Assembly: GCF_003313385.1 (NCBI RefSeq)
Contig: NZ_QMHN01000007.1
Location: 270,998-334,997, forward strand
Direction of reading: 5' to 3'
Origin: Pedobacter chitinilyticus
Lineage (GTDB): Bacteria; Bacteroidota; Bacteroidia; Sphingobacteriales; Sphingobacteriaceae
Length of the DNA: 64,000 nucleotides
Position numbers and translations under genes: made by a program. How positions within the stretch are numbered: the stretch's first letter is position 1; every line of letters begins with the position of its first letter. Below are positions 24,447 to 32,296 of this stretch, piece by piece. Under the pieces are notes generated by a model, which worked only from the letters and a program-made list of their open reading frames with translations, had not been told where the DNA came from and searched no databases.

Positions 24447-25157
24447 ATGAAAAGGATGATATTATTAGGAAGCGCTCTCTTGTTTTCTGCCAGTGCAACT
24501 TTTGCACAAACTACCATGAGCGGTAGCGATGCACGTATTGGAATTAAAGCTGGGGTGAACTTAAGTACTATCAGATATAGTGGCTTTGATGGTTCAAGTG
24601 CACTAAACGACAACACGAAACAAAACGTAGGTTATAACTTTACTGTTTTTGGAGATTTTGGTGTGGGTAATAACTTCTTCATCCAACCTGGGGTTTCTTT
24701 ACAAAACAAGGGAACAAAAATTGAAGGAAGCAGCACCAGTGGCGGAGTGACCACAAGTGGCAAAATTAAAACGAATGTGATGGCTATTGAAGTTCCAGTT
24801 AATGCGGTTCTTCGTATCCCTACGGGTACCTCTGGAGCCTTGCAAATTAGTGCAGGACCATACATAGGTTTTAACATTGATGGAAAAACCAAAACCAATA
24901 CCACGGTAACCACGCCTGCAGGTAGTACCACTACCAACGAAAGCAATAATTTGAACTTTGGTAGTAAAACCGATGATGATTTATCGAGTACTGATTTTGG
25001 AGCTAACTTTGGATTAGGATATCGTTTAAATAGCGGTTTTACCCTAGGAGCTAATTATGGCTTAGGTTTAAGCAACTTGGTTCCTAAAGATAGCAGAAGT
25101 GGCGACAGAAAAGCTACCAATAGGGTTTGGGGATTTAGCGTAGGCTATTCTTTCTAA
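24447..25157 (+). CDS. Outer-membrane beta-barrel protein (PorT/OMP_b-brl family)
   Basis: 236 residues with a signal peptide of about 20 residues (SASATFAQ). The mature part alternates as short amphipathic strands: IGIKAGVNLSTIRYSG, NFTVFGDFGVGNNFFIQPGV, ISAGPYIGFNIDG, FGANFGLGYRLNSGFTLGAN, and it ends in a terminal aromatic residue (WGFSVGYSF). These are marks of an eight-stranded outer-membrane barrel of the Bacteroidota beta-brl family. A Thr/Ser-rich segment at about 85-100 and another at 155-170 are likely loops. Role unknown; members are often abundant structural or stress proteins. It stands alone, with a 247-bp upstream region and a terminator after it. Confidence 0.85.
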   Translation: MKRMILLGSALLFSASATFAQTTMSGSDARIGIKAGVNLSTIRYSGFDGSSALNDNTKQNVGYNFTVFGDFGVGNNFFIQPGVSLQNKGTKIEGSSTSGGVTTSGKIKTNVMAIEVPVNAVLRIPTGTSGALQISAGPYIGFNIDGKTKTNTTVTTPAGSTTTNESNNLNFGSKTDDDLSSTDFGANFGLGYRLNSGFTLGANYGLGLSNLVPKDSRSGDRKATNRVWGFSVGYSF

Positions 25158-25180
25158 TTAATTAACTAGCATATAGTAGT

Positions 25181-25217
25181 TGCATCCACGGAAAAACCAT
25201 GGATGCACTTTTTTTTG
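25181..25217 (+). terminator. Terminator after the beta-barrel gene
   Basis: The arms TGCATCCA and TGGATGCA with loop CGGAAAAACCA are followed by CTTTTTTTTG. It overlaps the upstream in-frame extension of the next gene, which helps to fix that gene's start at 25256. Confidence 0.85.
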
Positions 25218-25243
25218 CGCAATACTTTAATTTAAGTATATCT

Positions 25244-25251
25244 TATATTTG
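25244..25251 (+). promoter_or_regulatory. TATATTTG box directly before the DUF4180 start
   Basis: An exact TAnnTTTG box ends only 4 bp before the ATG at 25256. If used, the mRNA would have almost no leader. Confidence 0.5.
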
Positions 25252-25255
25252 GGGT

Positions 25256-25609
25256 ATGGAAATTATCCGTTTAAGTGACAGTATTGCAGAAATAGTAGCC
25301 GACGAATTGATCATCAACAACGTGGAAGATGGTGTAGATTTAATTGGCAATATTTACTATCAAGGTTTTGATAAGGCCATTGTGTATGAAAAAAACATTA
25401 CGCCTTTGTTTTTTGATTTAAGCACTAAAATAGCAGGTGAAATTTTACAGAAATTCTCTAATTATCGCATGCGTTTAGCCATTGTTGGCGATTTTAGCAA
25501 ATATCCTAGCAAGAGTATGAGTGATTTTATTTCAGAAAGTAATCAACATGGCCAAATCAATTTCGTAAATTCAAAGTTGGAAGCGGTTAATGCCCTTTCA
25601 AAGAAGTAA
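25256..25609 (+). CDS. DUF4180 domain protein
   Basis: 117 residues from the ATG at 25256. An in-frame ATG at 25199 is rejected because it lies in the terminator and upstream of a -7 box. The sequence MEIIRLSDSIAEIVADELII, then LIGNIYYQGFDKAIVYEKNI, then LSTKIAGEILQKFSNYRMRL, then AIVGDFSKYPSKSMSDFI matches DUF4180, a small cytoplasmic alpha/beta family of unknown function with no catalytic motif. It is followed 21 bp later by a membrane-protein gene and then DUF6157, so the three probably form one operon. Confidence 0.85.
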   Translation: MEIIRLSDSIAEIVADELIINNVEDGVDLIGNIYYQGFDKAIVYEKNITPLFFDLSTKIAGEILQKFSNYRMRLAIVGDFSKYPSKSMSDFISESNQHGQINFVNSKLEAVNALSKK

Positions 25610-25630
25610 GAACCAAATAAATAAAATCCG

Positions 25631-26053
25631 ATGAATCCTATTTTAAGAAATATACTAGCAGTAATTGCAGGTCTTGTAATTGGCAGTATAGTAAACATGG
25701 GCATTATTATGATAAGCCACAGCATTATTCCGTTACCAGCAGGTGCCGATAATACAACTGTTGAAGGCCTAAAAGCGACCATGCATTTGTTTGAACCAAA
25801 ACATTTTATCTTTCCATTTTTGGCACATGCCATTGGTACTTTTGTTGGTGCTTATGTTTGTGCTAGAATTGCTGTCCATAAAATGGTTTTGGCCATGTTT
25901 ATTGGCTTATTTTTCTTAGCTGGCGGTATTTATATGGTGATGATGGTACCTTCGCCAATTTGGTTTACGCTTGTTGATTTATTAGGCGCTTATTTACCTG
26001 TAGCCTATTTTGCTGGTAAAATTGCAAGCAGCAGCAAAAATGAAAATTCATAG
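25631..26053 (+). CDS. Uncharacterised four-helix membrane protein
   Basis: 140 residues with four hydrophobic segments at about 7-28, 57-77, 83-103 and 107-130. Polar loops hold ADNTTVEGLKATM and a C-terminal Ser/Asn tail. The pattern suits a small integral inner-membrane protein; the family was not recognised. The gene lies 21 bp after DUF4180 and overlaps the DUF6157 start by 14 bp, so the operon is translationally coupled. Confidence 0.65.
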   Translation: MNPILRNILAVIAGLVIGSIVNMGIIMISHSIIPLPAGADNTTVEGLKATMHLFEPKHFIFPFLAHAIGTFVGAYVCARIAVHKMVLAMFIGLFFLAGGIYMVMMVPSPIWFTLVDLLGAYLPVAYFAGKIASSSKNENS

Positions 26054-26453
26054 CACCAATTATTACAATACTTTTATTGCCGTGGCTGATGACTGCCCTG
26101 CTTCGAAAGGAGAAATTCCTGCGGAGAAGGGAGGACAAAAAACAGTTGCTAGTCTACAACTGGAAATGCTTGGCAAAAATCCATACCAATATACTTCCGA
26201 CGAGGTGCTTTTTACGTTATTTGCTCAACGTAATGACCTTGCTGGTGATGAAATGGAAGCAGCAAGAAAGGAGTTCTTTTCCAAAGGTCAAGCTTGTTTA
26301 AGGGCGTCGGCTTTGGGTAAACGTTATGGCTGGGGCATACATCATAATGCCGAAGGTAAAATTGCCGTGTATGGCTGCAACACTCCTGAATATCATGACT
26401 ATTTAAATCAGCAAGAGGTGAAGGTTGTGAAAGCCATGCGGTCGAAAAAGTAA
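26040..26453 (+). CDS. DUF6157 family protein
   Basis: 137 residues from the ATG at 26040, which overlaps the previous gene by 14 bp; a longer frame start at 26010 would overlap more and lacks family resemblance. It matches DUF6157: MKIHSTNYYNTFIAVADDCP, then KTVASLQLEMLGKNPYQYTS, then DEVLFTLFAQRNDL, then ALGKRYGWGIHHNAEGKIAV. A small soluble protein found in many bacteria; the role is unknown. Two Cys (CPASKG, and AVYGCN near the end) are visible. Last gene of the DUF4180 operon; a palindromic terminator follows. Confidence 0.85.
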   Translation: MKIHSTNYYNTFIAVADDCPASKGEIPAEKGGQKTVASLQLEMLGKNPYQYTSDEVLFTLFAQRNDLAGDEMEAARKEFFSKGQACLRASALGKRYGWGIHHNAEGKIAVYGCNTPEYHDYLNQQEVKVVKAMRSKK

Positions 26454-26469
26454 TAATTTTAATTATTTT

Positions 26470-26506
26470 ATAGACTTACGAAGTTTTAAAAACTTCGTAA
26501 GTCTAT
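26470..26506. terminator. Long palindrome after DUF6157, probable terminator
   Basis: ATAGACTTACGAAGTTTT and AAAACTTCGTAAGTCTAT form a nearly perfect 37-bp palindrome 16 bp after the stop codon. It lacks a long T run on the plus strand, so it may instead be another dispersed palindrome of the CCTCGTAGG type. Confidence 0.5.
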
Positions 26507-26848
26507 ACGTTTTTACTTGACCATAAATTGAGGCATTACCGTTGCCTCTTTGGATTCCTCGCTGCGCTCGGAATGACAAAAAGGAACTATAGAGATAACT
26601 TTGCAAGTCTGTTCAACAAAAAACCTCGTAGGTTTAAATTACATCTAGCATATCATAAAACGATATACTGCAACTGCCAGTTAAACCTGATTGTAGCGGA
26701 AATACTTTTTGTTGCATGGCGCCCATAAACCTCGCAGGTTTTAAAACCTGCGAGGTTTAGCAGTGACGATCACAAAAAGATTGCAGCGTAAAGCAGGACT
26801 ATGGGTGAATAGTAGCTCCAAAATTGCTTTTCAATAGATTAGAATTTG
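26507..26848. repeat. Repeat-filled intergenic region with composite element copy B
   Basis: The region holds an ATTCCTCGCTGCGCTCGGAAT core at 26554-26574, a half palindrome AACCTCGTAGGTTT at about 26626-26639, and the full copy B of the composite element at 26686-26800. Copy B has ends GATTGTAGCGGAAATACTTT and AAAAAGATTGCAGCGTAAAG around the palindrome AAACCTCGCAGG...CCTGCGAGGTTT (26727-26758). Relative to copy A it is inverted. No gene is present. Confidence 0.75.
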
Positions 26849-28855
26849 TTAATCGTAGAAGTTCCAAGTTAGGCCAAAAAGCAATAACCGATCGGGCATT
26901 GGGTAACGGTTTACGGTATAGGTACCATTATTAAACAAGCCTTGGGCAGCATTTTGGTATTTCACAAAAAGATTGGCCCTTCGTAGACCTACTTTTATCC
27001 AAGCATCAACCACTGGTTTTGAACTAAAGGTAATGTCTTTACCATTGTAAAATTGACTGGCGGCAATGGCGTATGATTTAGCCAAGTAGGTATCGTTATA
27101 AAATACATCGAAACCTAATTGTGTTTTCAAGAACTTAAAAAAGGTTTGATCTTTATACACACTGGCAAATAAGTAAATCTCTGGCATACGTAAAATGCGT
27201 TGTTGGTCGGTTTTTTGGTAAACGCCATAAGCACTTACGTGAAAGCTGCCCGCATCTACTTGCTTACCTACCTTAAGTTGCAAAATGCTAATTTCACTAC
27301 TGTTTTGTGCAGGGATAATGGCATTGGTGATGGTTGGCGAGGCGGTAAAGTACAGATAGTTACTAATCAGATAATACGCTGCGCTGGCATCAAGCTTCAG
27401 AAAATTGTTAAGGTAGGTGAAAGTAAAATTGGTCGTTTTTGTACGCGACAGGTTAGCACGTTGGTTCCAATCGTAATAGTTTCCGAAATAACGGTTATAG
27501 ATTTCTTCGGGAGATTTATTTTGAGTGTAGGCGCTCATTACAATTTTTCCCGCTTTATTACTTAACGAAAAATTACTTTTGGCTTCATACAAATAATCGC
27601 CTGCGTTAAAGCCTTGTAAAATCTGTTGTACATCAAGGTTTACATCAACCTTGTTACTGAAACGATAGCCTATTGCCCCTAAAATGGTCGTGTTTTGTGC
27701 ATTAAAATCACGAGCATAGAATAGGGTTTTATCTTTTTGCAACATTTGCTGCTTAAAGGTGTACATATCGTACCTGATCCCTGCATCTATTTTCAACTCA
27801 TTTTTAATGACCGAACTGCCTTTGGCTCTTAAGAAAAAGCTGTAGATAAACTCGTTTTGCAAATGCTTAACGTTAGTGGTATCGTTGGTAAATGTACTGA
27901 GGTTACGTGGTGCAGGTAATATGCCGTAGGTATCTTCTTCGTCTTTTTTAAAACTATAAGAACTATTGGTATAGGTAAGTGTATGGGTAATTTTATTGGT
28001 AGGCAATATGTTTTGGTTATTGGCGTTTTCGGTACTATCAATACGGCCCACAAAATAACTCTGTCTAATCATTAGCGAGTTATCTCTGTAAAGTTGGCGA
28101 GCGCTTTTAAGACGTACAGGTTCGGCTTCCTTAGTGGCTAAGTTATTTCCAGCTGGGGCAAAAATAATACTGTCCTTAAGAATCGAACCATTTTCTTCGG
28201 CCTTTAAGGTATTAAAAACGGCATCGACCCAAATGTTGTATCTCTTATTTTTGGTTTGGTACCAGGTAAAAAGTGTACCGTTAAGGTCATCGCCACGTTG
28301 GTGCTGATAAAAACCATTTGCACCAATACGATTAAAGTTGGCCCCAAAATTCCAATTAGGTTTAATGTTTTGGGAGTGGATAATTTTCAGCAACTGTACG
28401 TTATCCCCTGCACTGATGTAAGAGAGGCTGGTAAACGGTGTGCGGGCACGATAAAACTTAATATCATCGTGGGTAAACTTATAATAGTCTAAGGAATGGA
28501 AACCTGCATCGAAGCCAATGGTTTTTACAGGTTCAAACAACAAAGAGGTGGCTGCCAAACCTACTAACCCTGTACCTACCGTTGGTCTACGAGGTTGCGC
28601 TATGGGGCTAAATTGCTGGATACCCGTTAGTGTGGTGTCCAATGGAATGGTTTGTATACTGTCTTTGGTAAGCTTACGGGTGGTGTACCTAATGTACTTG
28701 GCATTAAATATGACCGAGTCGCGTGCGCTTTGTTCTTTTTTACGAAGCGAATCGAGCTCTTTGTTACCCGCAATGGATGTTTTTAAGTCTTGCGCAAAAG
28801 CATTGGCAACACCTAACAACAAGAAGAAAGAAACAGCAACAAATAATTTCTGCAT
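26849..28855 (-). CDS. Putative outer-membrane porin (Porin_10 family)
   Basis: 668 residues with a signal peptide of about 21 residues (GVANAFAQ). The region LFEPVKTIGFDAGFHSLDYY starts the conserved Porin_10 segment, and FYRARTPFTSLSYISAGDN follows. The rest alternates strands such as NWNFGANFNRIGANGFYQ and TFTYLNNFLKLDASAAYYL, ending in an aromatic residue near LFGLTWNFYD. The family is restricted to Bacteroidota and is thought to form outer-membrane channels, but substrates are unknown. Its ATG overlaps the stop of the purine nucleoside phosphorylase gene by 1 bp, so it is translationally coupled to pnp and lpxK. Confidence 0.9.
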   Translation of the reverse strand: MQKLFVAVSFFLLLGVANAFAQDLKTSIAGNKELDSLRKKEQSARDSVIFNAKYIRYTTRKLTKDSIQTIPLDTTLTGIQQFSPIAQPRRPTVGTGLVGLAATSLLFEPVKTIGFDAGFHSLDYYKFTHDDIKFYRARTPFTSLSYISAGDNVQLLKIIHSQNIKPNWNFGANFNRIGANGFYQHQRGDDLNGTLFTWYQTKNKRYNIWVDAVFNTLKAEENGSILKDSIIFAPAGNNLATKEAEPVRLKSARQLYRDNSLMIRQSYFVGRIDSTENANNQNILPTNKITHTLTYTNSSYSFKKDEEDTYGILPAPRNLSTFTNDTTNVKHLQNEFIYSFFLRAKGSSVIKNELKIDAGIRYDMYTFKQQMLQKDKTLFYARDFNAQNTTILGAIGYRFSNKVDVNLDVQQILQGFNAGDYLYEAKSNFSLSNKAGKIVMSAYTQNKSPEEIYNRYFGNYYDWNQRANLSRTKTTNFTFTYLNNFLKLDASAAYYLISNYLYFTASPTITNAIIPAQNSSEISILQLKVGKQVDAGSFHVSAYGVYQKTDQQRILRMPEIYLFASVYKDQTFFKFLKTQLGFDVFYNDTYLAKSYAIAASQFYNGKDITFSSKPVVDAWIKVGLRRANLFVKYQNAAQGLFNNGTYTVNRYPMPDRLLLFGLTWNFYD

Positions 28856-29670
28856 TATAGAGTTGAAATAAGCTGGCTTAAAATTTCGGTCATTTTGGGT
28901 TCCGCTTTGGCTGCAGTTTCTATAATTTCTTCTAAACTTACAGGTTTCAAATCTTCAGGAAAACCTTCATCTGTTAATACTGAAATGGCAAAAACTGGAA
29001 TACTCATGTGGTTGGCTACAATTACTTCGGGTACGGTGCTCATTCCTACTGCATCGCCGCCTATGATACGTAAATATTTGTATTCGGCTTTGGTTTCTAG
29101 ATTTGGCCCTGTTACCGAAACATAAACGCCCTGATGGCAGGTAATATTTTTTTCCTCAGCAATTTTTACTGCTTTTGCAATCAGGTCTTTTTGATAAGGC
29201 TGGCTCATGTCTGGAAAACGTGGGCCAAAATCACTGTTATTGATTCCTCTCAATGGGCTTTCTGGCTGTAAATTGATATGATCGTTGATAATCATCAAAT
29301 CGCCTTTTTTAAATTCAGGATTTAGAGAACCCGCAGCATTAGATACAAAAAGGTATTGAATGCCTAATAGTTTCATCGCTCTAATAGGAAAGGTAATTTG
29401 CTGCATGCTGTAGCCTTCGTAAAAATGCAAACGACCTTGCATGGCCACTACCTTTTTACCTTTAAGGGTACCAAATATCAATTTACCCGAATGGAACTCT
29501 AACGTAGAAATAGGAAAATTGGGGATACTGGCATACATGATGCTGTGTGCTACCTCAATTTCGTTCACCAAGCCACCTAATCCTGTGCCTAGCACAATGC
29601 CTATTTCGGGTTCAAAATCACCTATTTTATTTTTAATGTATTTAATCGAATCGTTTAATGCTTGCAACAT
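28855..29670 (-). CDS. Purine-nucleoside phosphorylase (trimeric PNP type)
   Basis: 271 residues, the length of trimeric class PNPs. Motifs are IGIVLGTGLGGLVNE (about 23-37, phosphate loop), FHSGKLIFG, GRLHFYEGYS, VSNAAGSLNP, NDHINL, and GVYVSVTGPNLETKAEYK, which contacts the base. VVANHMSIPVFAISVLTDEG completes the fold. The enzyme splits inosine or guanosine with phosphate to the base and ribose-1-phosphate in purine salvage. The start overlaps the 3' end of lpxK by 29 bp, and the stop overlaps the porin start by 1 bp, giving a compact operon lpxK-pnp-porin. Confidence 0.95.
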   Translation of the reverse strand: MLQALNDSIKYIKNKIGDFEPEIGIVLGTGLGGLVNEIEVAHSIMYASIPNFPISTLEFHSGKLIFGTLKGKKVVAMQGRLHFYEGYSMQQITFPIRAMKLLGIQYLFVSNAAGSLNPEFKKGDLMIINDHINLQPESPLRGINNSDFGPRFPDMSQPYQKDLIAKAVKIAEEKNITCHQGVYVSVTGPNLETKAEYKYLRIIGGDAVGMSTVPEVIVANHMSIPVFAISVLTDEGFPEDLKPVSLEEIIETAAKAEPKMTEILSQLISTL

Positions 29671-30694
29671 AGTCTAATATTTTTTGGTCAAAAATTGCCT
29701 TGTCTTCTGCATTGATTTCAATGGCAATGGGCAGATAATATACAGGCAAATTTAATAGTAAATCTCTTAAATTGTTAGTTAATAAGCGTTGTCCATCTTT
29801 TTCTGTGGTCACGATTATTTTTTTTGCCGCTGGATGTTGTTGATAGGCCGTTACCAACTGTGTAATTTCCTTTTCCGTAAAACGATGATGGTCGGGATAT
29901 TCGAACGAATGGATGTTCAATTGCTTTTCTTCTAAATACTGCACCAGTGGTGTTGGATTGGCAATTCCAGTTAACAAAAACAGGTGTTGGTCTTTTTCAA
30001 ATGCAGTTTCTTCTGCCGTGTAAAGGTGCTTTAGTTTTTGATAATTGATGTGCGAAAAAGCCAATTGCTGGTCGGGCTGCAATCTAAATTTGGCCCACAT
30101 TTTTTTTCTCGTAGCTGGTGTAATTTCAGCAGGAGATTTGGTTACGAGTACTGCTTGTGCTCTTTTAACGCCCGAAAATGGTTCCCGCAAATTGCCTGCT
30201 GGCATTAGCCATTGCATTTTTTGCAGCTTCGCAAATTCAAACAGCAGTACATTAAATCCTGCTTTAACGCTTCGGTGCTGAAAGGCGTCGTCCAATAAAA
30301 TCAAATCATGCTGTGCTTTCAGTTCATTAATGCCTGTTACCCTATCTTCGCAAACGGCAACCGTCACGTTTTTGAATTTATGATAGTACTGCAAAGGTTC
30401 GTCGCCAATGGTTTCGGCAGTGGCATTTGGCCCAGCCAAAATAAATCCCGTGGTTTTGCGGCCATAGCCTCTACTTAAAATGGCAATTTTGTACTGGCTA
30501 AGCAGGCGCACCAAATATTCGGTAGTGGGTGTTTTTCCTGAACCGCCAACGGCCAAATTGCCCACACAGATAATCGGAATCTCAAAACTCGTCGACTTAA
30601 AAATACTCCAGTCATAAAACTTGTTGCGCAGGTAAACCACCAAGGCGTACACCAAATTAAAGGGCAATAGTATTAGACGCAGGTATTTTAACAT
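29642..30694 (-). CDS. lpxK: Tetraacyldisaccharide 4'-kinase LpxK
   Basis: 350 residues. An N-terminal membrane-associated helix (LRLILLPFNLVYALVVYLR, about 5-23) is followed by Walker A GNLAVGGSGKTPT (45-57). The LpxK signature LLDDAFQHR (about 131-139) follows, then LREPFSG and ITTEKDGQRL-like VTTEKDGQRL. The enzyme phosphorylates the 4' position of the lipid A precursor at the inner-membrane face. First gene of the lpxK-pnp-porin operon, with a TATTTTTG -7 box 10 bp upstream (30705-30712). The sequence appears complete, so the organism makes lipid A. Confidence 0.96.
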   Translation of the reverse strand: MLKYLRLILLPFNLVYALVVYLRNKFYDWSIFKSTSFEIPIICVGNLAVGGSGKTPTTEYLVRLLSQYKIAILSRGYGRKTTGFILAGPNATAETIGDEPLQYYHKFKNVTVAVCEDRVTGINELKAQHDLILLDDAFQHRSVKAGFNVLLFEFAKLQKMQWLMPAGNLREPFSGVKRAQAVLVTKSPAEITPATRKKMWAKFRLQPDQQLAFSHINYQKLKHLYTAEETAFEKDQHLFLLTGIANPTPLVQYLEEKQLNIHSFEYPDHHRFTEKEITQLVTAYQQHPAAKKIIVTTEKDGQRLLTNNLRDLLLNLPVYYLPIAIEINAEDKAIFDQKILDYVASIKRFD

Positions 30695-30704
30695 ATAAGC
30701 AACA

Positions 30705-30712
30705 CAAAAATA
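30705..30712 (-). promoter_or_regulatory. TAnnTTTG box for lpxK
   Basis: The minus strand reads TATTTTTG, an exact -7 consensus match, 10 bp before the lpxK ATG. The implied leader would be only a few nucleotides. Confidence 0.5.
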
Positions 30713-30803
30713 CTGAATATTTGCACTAAAGCTTAGGCCACATTATTTTTTTGGTAAAGATTTAGAAACTGTTTAAAAATAGCCTGTTATTTTACAAGTG
30801 GTA

Positions 30804-30857
30804 TTTGGCGAGGACGCCAAACGTTGCATGGGGCCAAAAAATGGCGTCCCCGCCATT
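30804..30857. repeat. Second REP pair, compensatory variant
   Basis: TTTGGCGAGGACGCCAAA (30804-30821) and AATGGCGTCCCCGCCATT (30840-30857) are two 18-bp REP hairpins in opposite orientation, 18 bp apart. Compared with the pair next to the transposase, the outer stem bases differ on both arms together, so pairing is preserved. A further dyad GCCAATGATTGGC lies at 30897-30909. Confidence 0.85.
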
Positions 30858-30975
30858 CGCGTAATTTTTTGAATAAAATTTAAACAGTCCCCTATCGCCA
30901 ATGATTGGCCATTTACTGGAATGATTTAAAATTCGCCGCAATTTCACTATTATTGGAACAAACATTTCAAACCAT

Positions 30976-32115
30976 ATGACGACAAACAAACGCCTCAAAG
31001 TAGGACAAGGGCAAATTAGCGGGTATCTTTCTATTTTTTTAGCCGTATTGGTGTTGCTTGCGGTATTCTGTTTCAGATATCCAGAACAGTTGACCACCCC
31101 AGAATTTAGGGAAGTTTACACCAAAAGTATTGCAGAAGCTCTGATGATTTTCGGGGTAATTGCTTCGTTCTTCTTTGCGGCAGTAAGTTTATTATTAAGC
31201 AAGAAAATAAAACTAGCCTTAACAGGAACCGCCATTACTGGCGTGGCCATTATTTTAGGTGCATTGACCTTAAATGGTAGAGACGTGGTTAAAACAGACT
31301 GGCATTTCGGTCTGGATTGGATGATTTTAGACCTGTTGTTGATGGTCGCCATTTTTGTTCCTTTGGAGCTATTTTTCCCTAAGAATAAATCGCAAACTAA
31401 GTTTCATGAAGAATGGCGCACTGATTTAACCTACTTTGTCATCAGCCATTTGTTTATTCAGTTTTTCGGTATCGTTACCCAAAAACCTGCGGTATTATTC
31501 TTTGGTTGGATCGGCTTAGAAAACCTACATACTTGGGTACAGGGCTTGCCATTTATCCTCGCCTTATTCTTGGCTTTCTTCACTACTGATTTGTTCCAGT
31601 ATTGGGCGCATCGCTTTTTTCATACCAAGGTATTTTTATGGCGCTTCCACTCTATTCACCATTCGACGCAAAACATGGATTGGCTTGCGGGCAGCAGAAC
31701 ACACTTCATAGATATCTTTTTCACGAGAGCGATGACTTTTATTCCGCTTTATATTTTAGGTTTCTCCTCTACGGTGTTTAACGTTTACATTGTATTTATC
31801 GCGATACATGCCGTGCTTATCCATGCCAATACGCGTATCAATTTTGGTTTCATCAAATACATCTTTACCACACCTCAATATCACCACTGGCACCATTGTG
31901 AAGATCCAAAATATTACGGACATAATTTTGCTTCCATCTTCCCTTTTATTGATATGATGTTTGGCACTTATTATTTACCTGATAAAAAATGGCCTGCTGG
32001 AACTGGTGTGCATGAAGCCTCTTATCCAAAAGGTTTTATTAAACAATCCATTTATCCGTTCACCAAAAGTCCGTTTGATACCGATTTGAATATGGAGGAA
32101 CGAAGCGAGAGATAA
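30976..32115 (+). CDS. Sterol desaturase / fatty-acid hydroxylase family membrane protein
   Basis: 379 residues. The N-terminus has three membrane segments (about 16-33, 51-75, 82-98) that are unusual for the family. The hydroxylase domain starts near 115 and carries the three His boxes: HRFFH (212-216), HSIHH (225-229) and HHWHH (303-307). These ligate a di-iron centre. Such enzymes hydroxylate or desaturate lipids, carotenoids or sphingolipid-like compounds; the substrate cannot be read from sequence. Additional helices at 153-170, 190-205 and 253-282 fit an integral inner-membrane enzyme. It is monocistronic: a large inverted repeat and a terminator follow. Confidence 0.9.
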   Translation: MTTNKRLKVGQGQISGYLSIFLAVLVLLAVFCFRYPEQLTTPEFREVYTKSIAEALMIFGVIASFFFAAVSLLLSKKIKLALTGTAITGVAIILGALTLNGRDVVKTDWHFGLDWMILDLLLMVAIFVPLELFFPKNKSQTKFHEEWRTDLTYFVISHLFIQFFGIVTQKPAVLFFGWIGLENLHTWVQGLPFILALFLAFFTTDLFQYWAHRFFHTKVFLWRFHSIHHSTQNMDWLAGSRTHFIDIFFTRAMTFIPLYILGFSSTVFNVYIVFIAIHAVLIHANTRINFGFIKYIFTTPQYHHWHHCEDPKYYGHNFASIFPFIDMMFGTYYLPDKKWPAGTGVHEASYPKGFIKQSIYPFTKSPFDTDLNMEERSER

Positions 32116-32131
32116 TACAATCAATTTTGAA

Positions 32132-32232
32132 ATACCCTCTCTGCCCGTTGGGCATCTCTCCCAAAGGGAGAGAGTTGCAGTATTTCTTTTCTCTCCCTTT
32201 GGGAGAGATGGCGTAGCCAGAGAGGGAAATTT
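32132..32232. repeat. Large inverted repeat (CCCTCTCT / AGAGAGGG)
   Basis: Left arm CCCTCTCTGCCCGTTGGGCA followed by TCTCTCCCAAAGGGAGAGA; the right arm is CTCTCCCTTTGGGAGAGATG followed by GCGTAGCCAGAGAGGG. The whole can fold as a long hairpin with smaller hairpins in each arm. It is a dispersed intergenic repeat of a type frequently seen in bacterial genomes. It begins about 17 bp after the stop of the hydroxylase gene. Confidence 0.75.
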
Positions 32233-32242
32233 CTTTTAAATA

Positions 32243-32278
32243 ACAAAGCCTTTGATTTATCTATCAAAGGCTTTGTAT
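32243..32278. terminator. Bidirectional terminator between hydroxylase and RND genes
   Basis: The arms ACAAAGCCTTTGAT and ATCAAAGGCTTTGT form a 14-bp perfect stem with loop TTATCT. It lies between the two convergent genes and can serve both. Confidence 0.75.
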
Positions 32279-32296
32279 TTTGCGAACAACGATCAA

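Noticed and set aside
26528..26728. 66-codon open frame after DUF6157
   Set aside because: It is made of repeat cores and a palindrome arm.
26454..26848. CRISPR array
   Set aside because: The palindromes are few, irregularly spaced and differ in flanks; there are no repeat-spacer units and no cas genes in the window.
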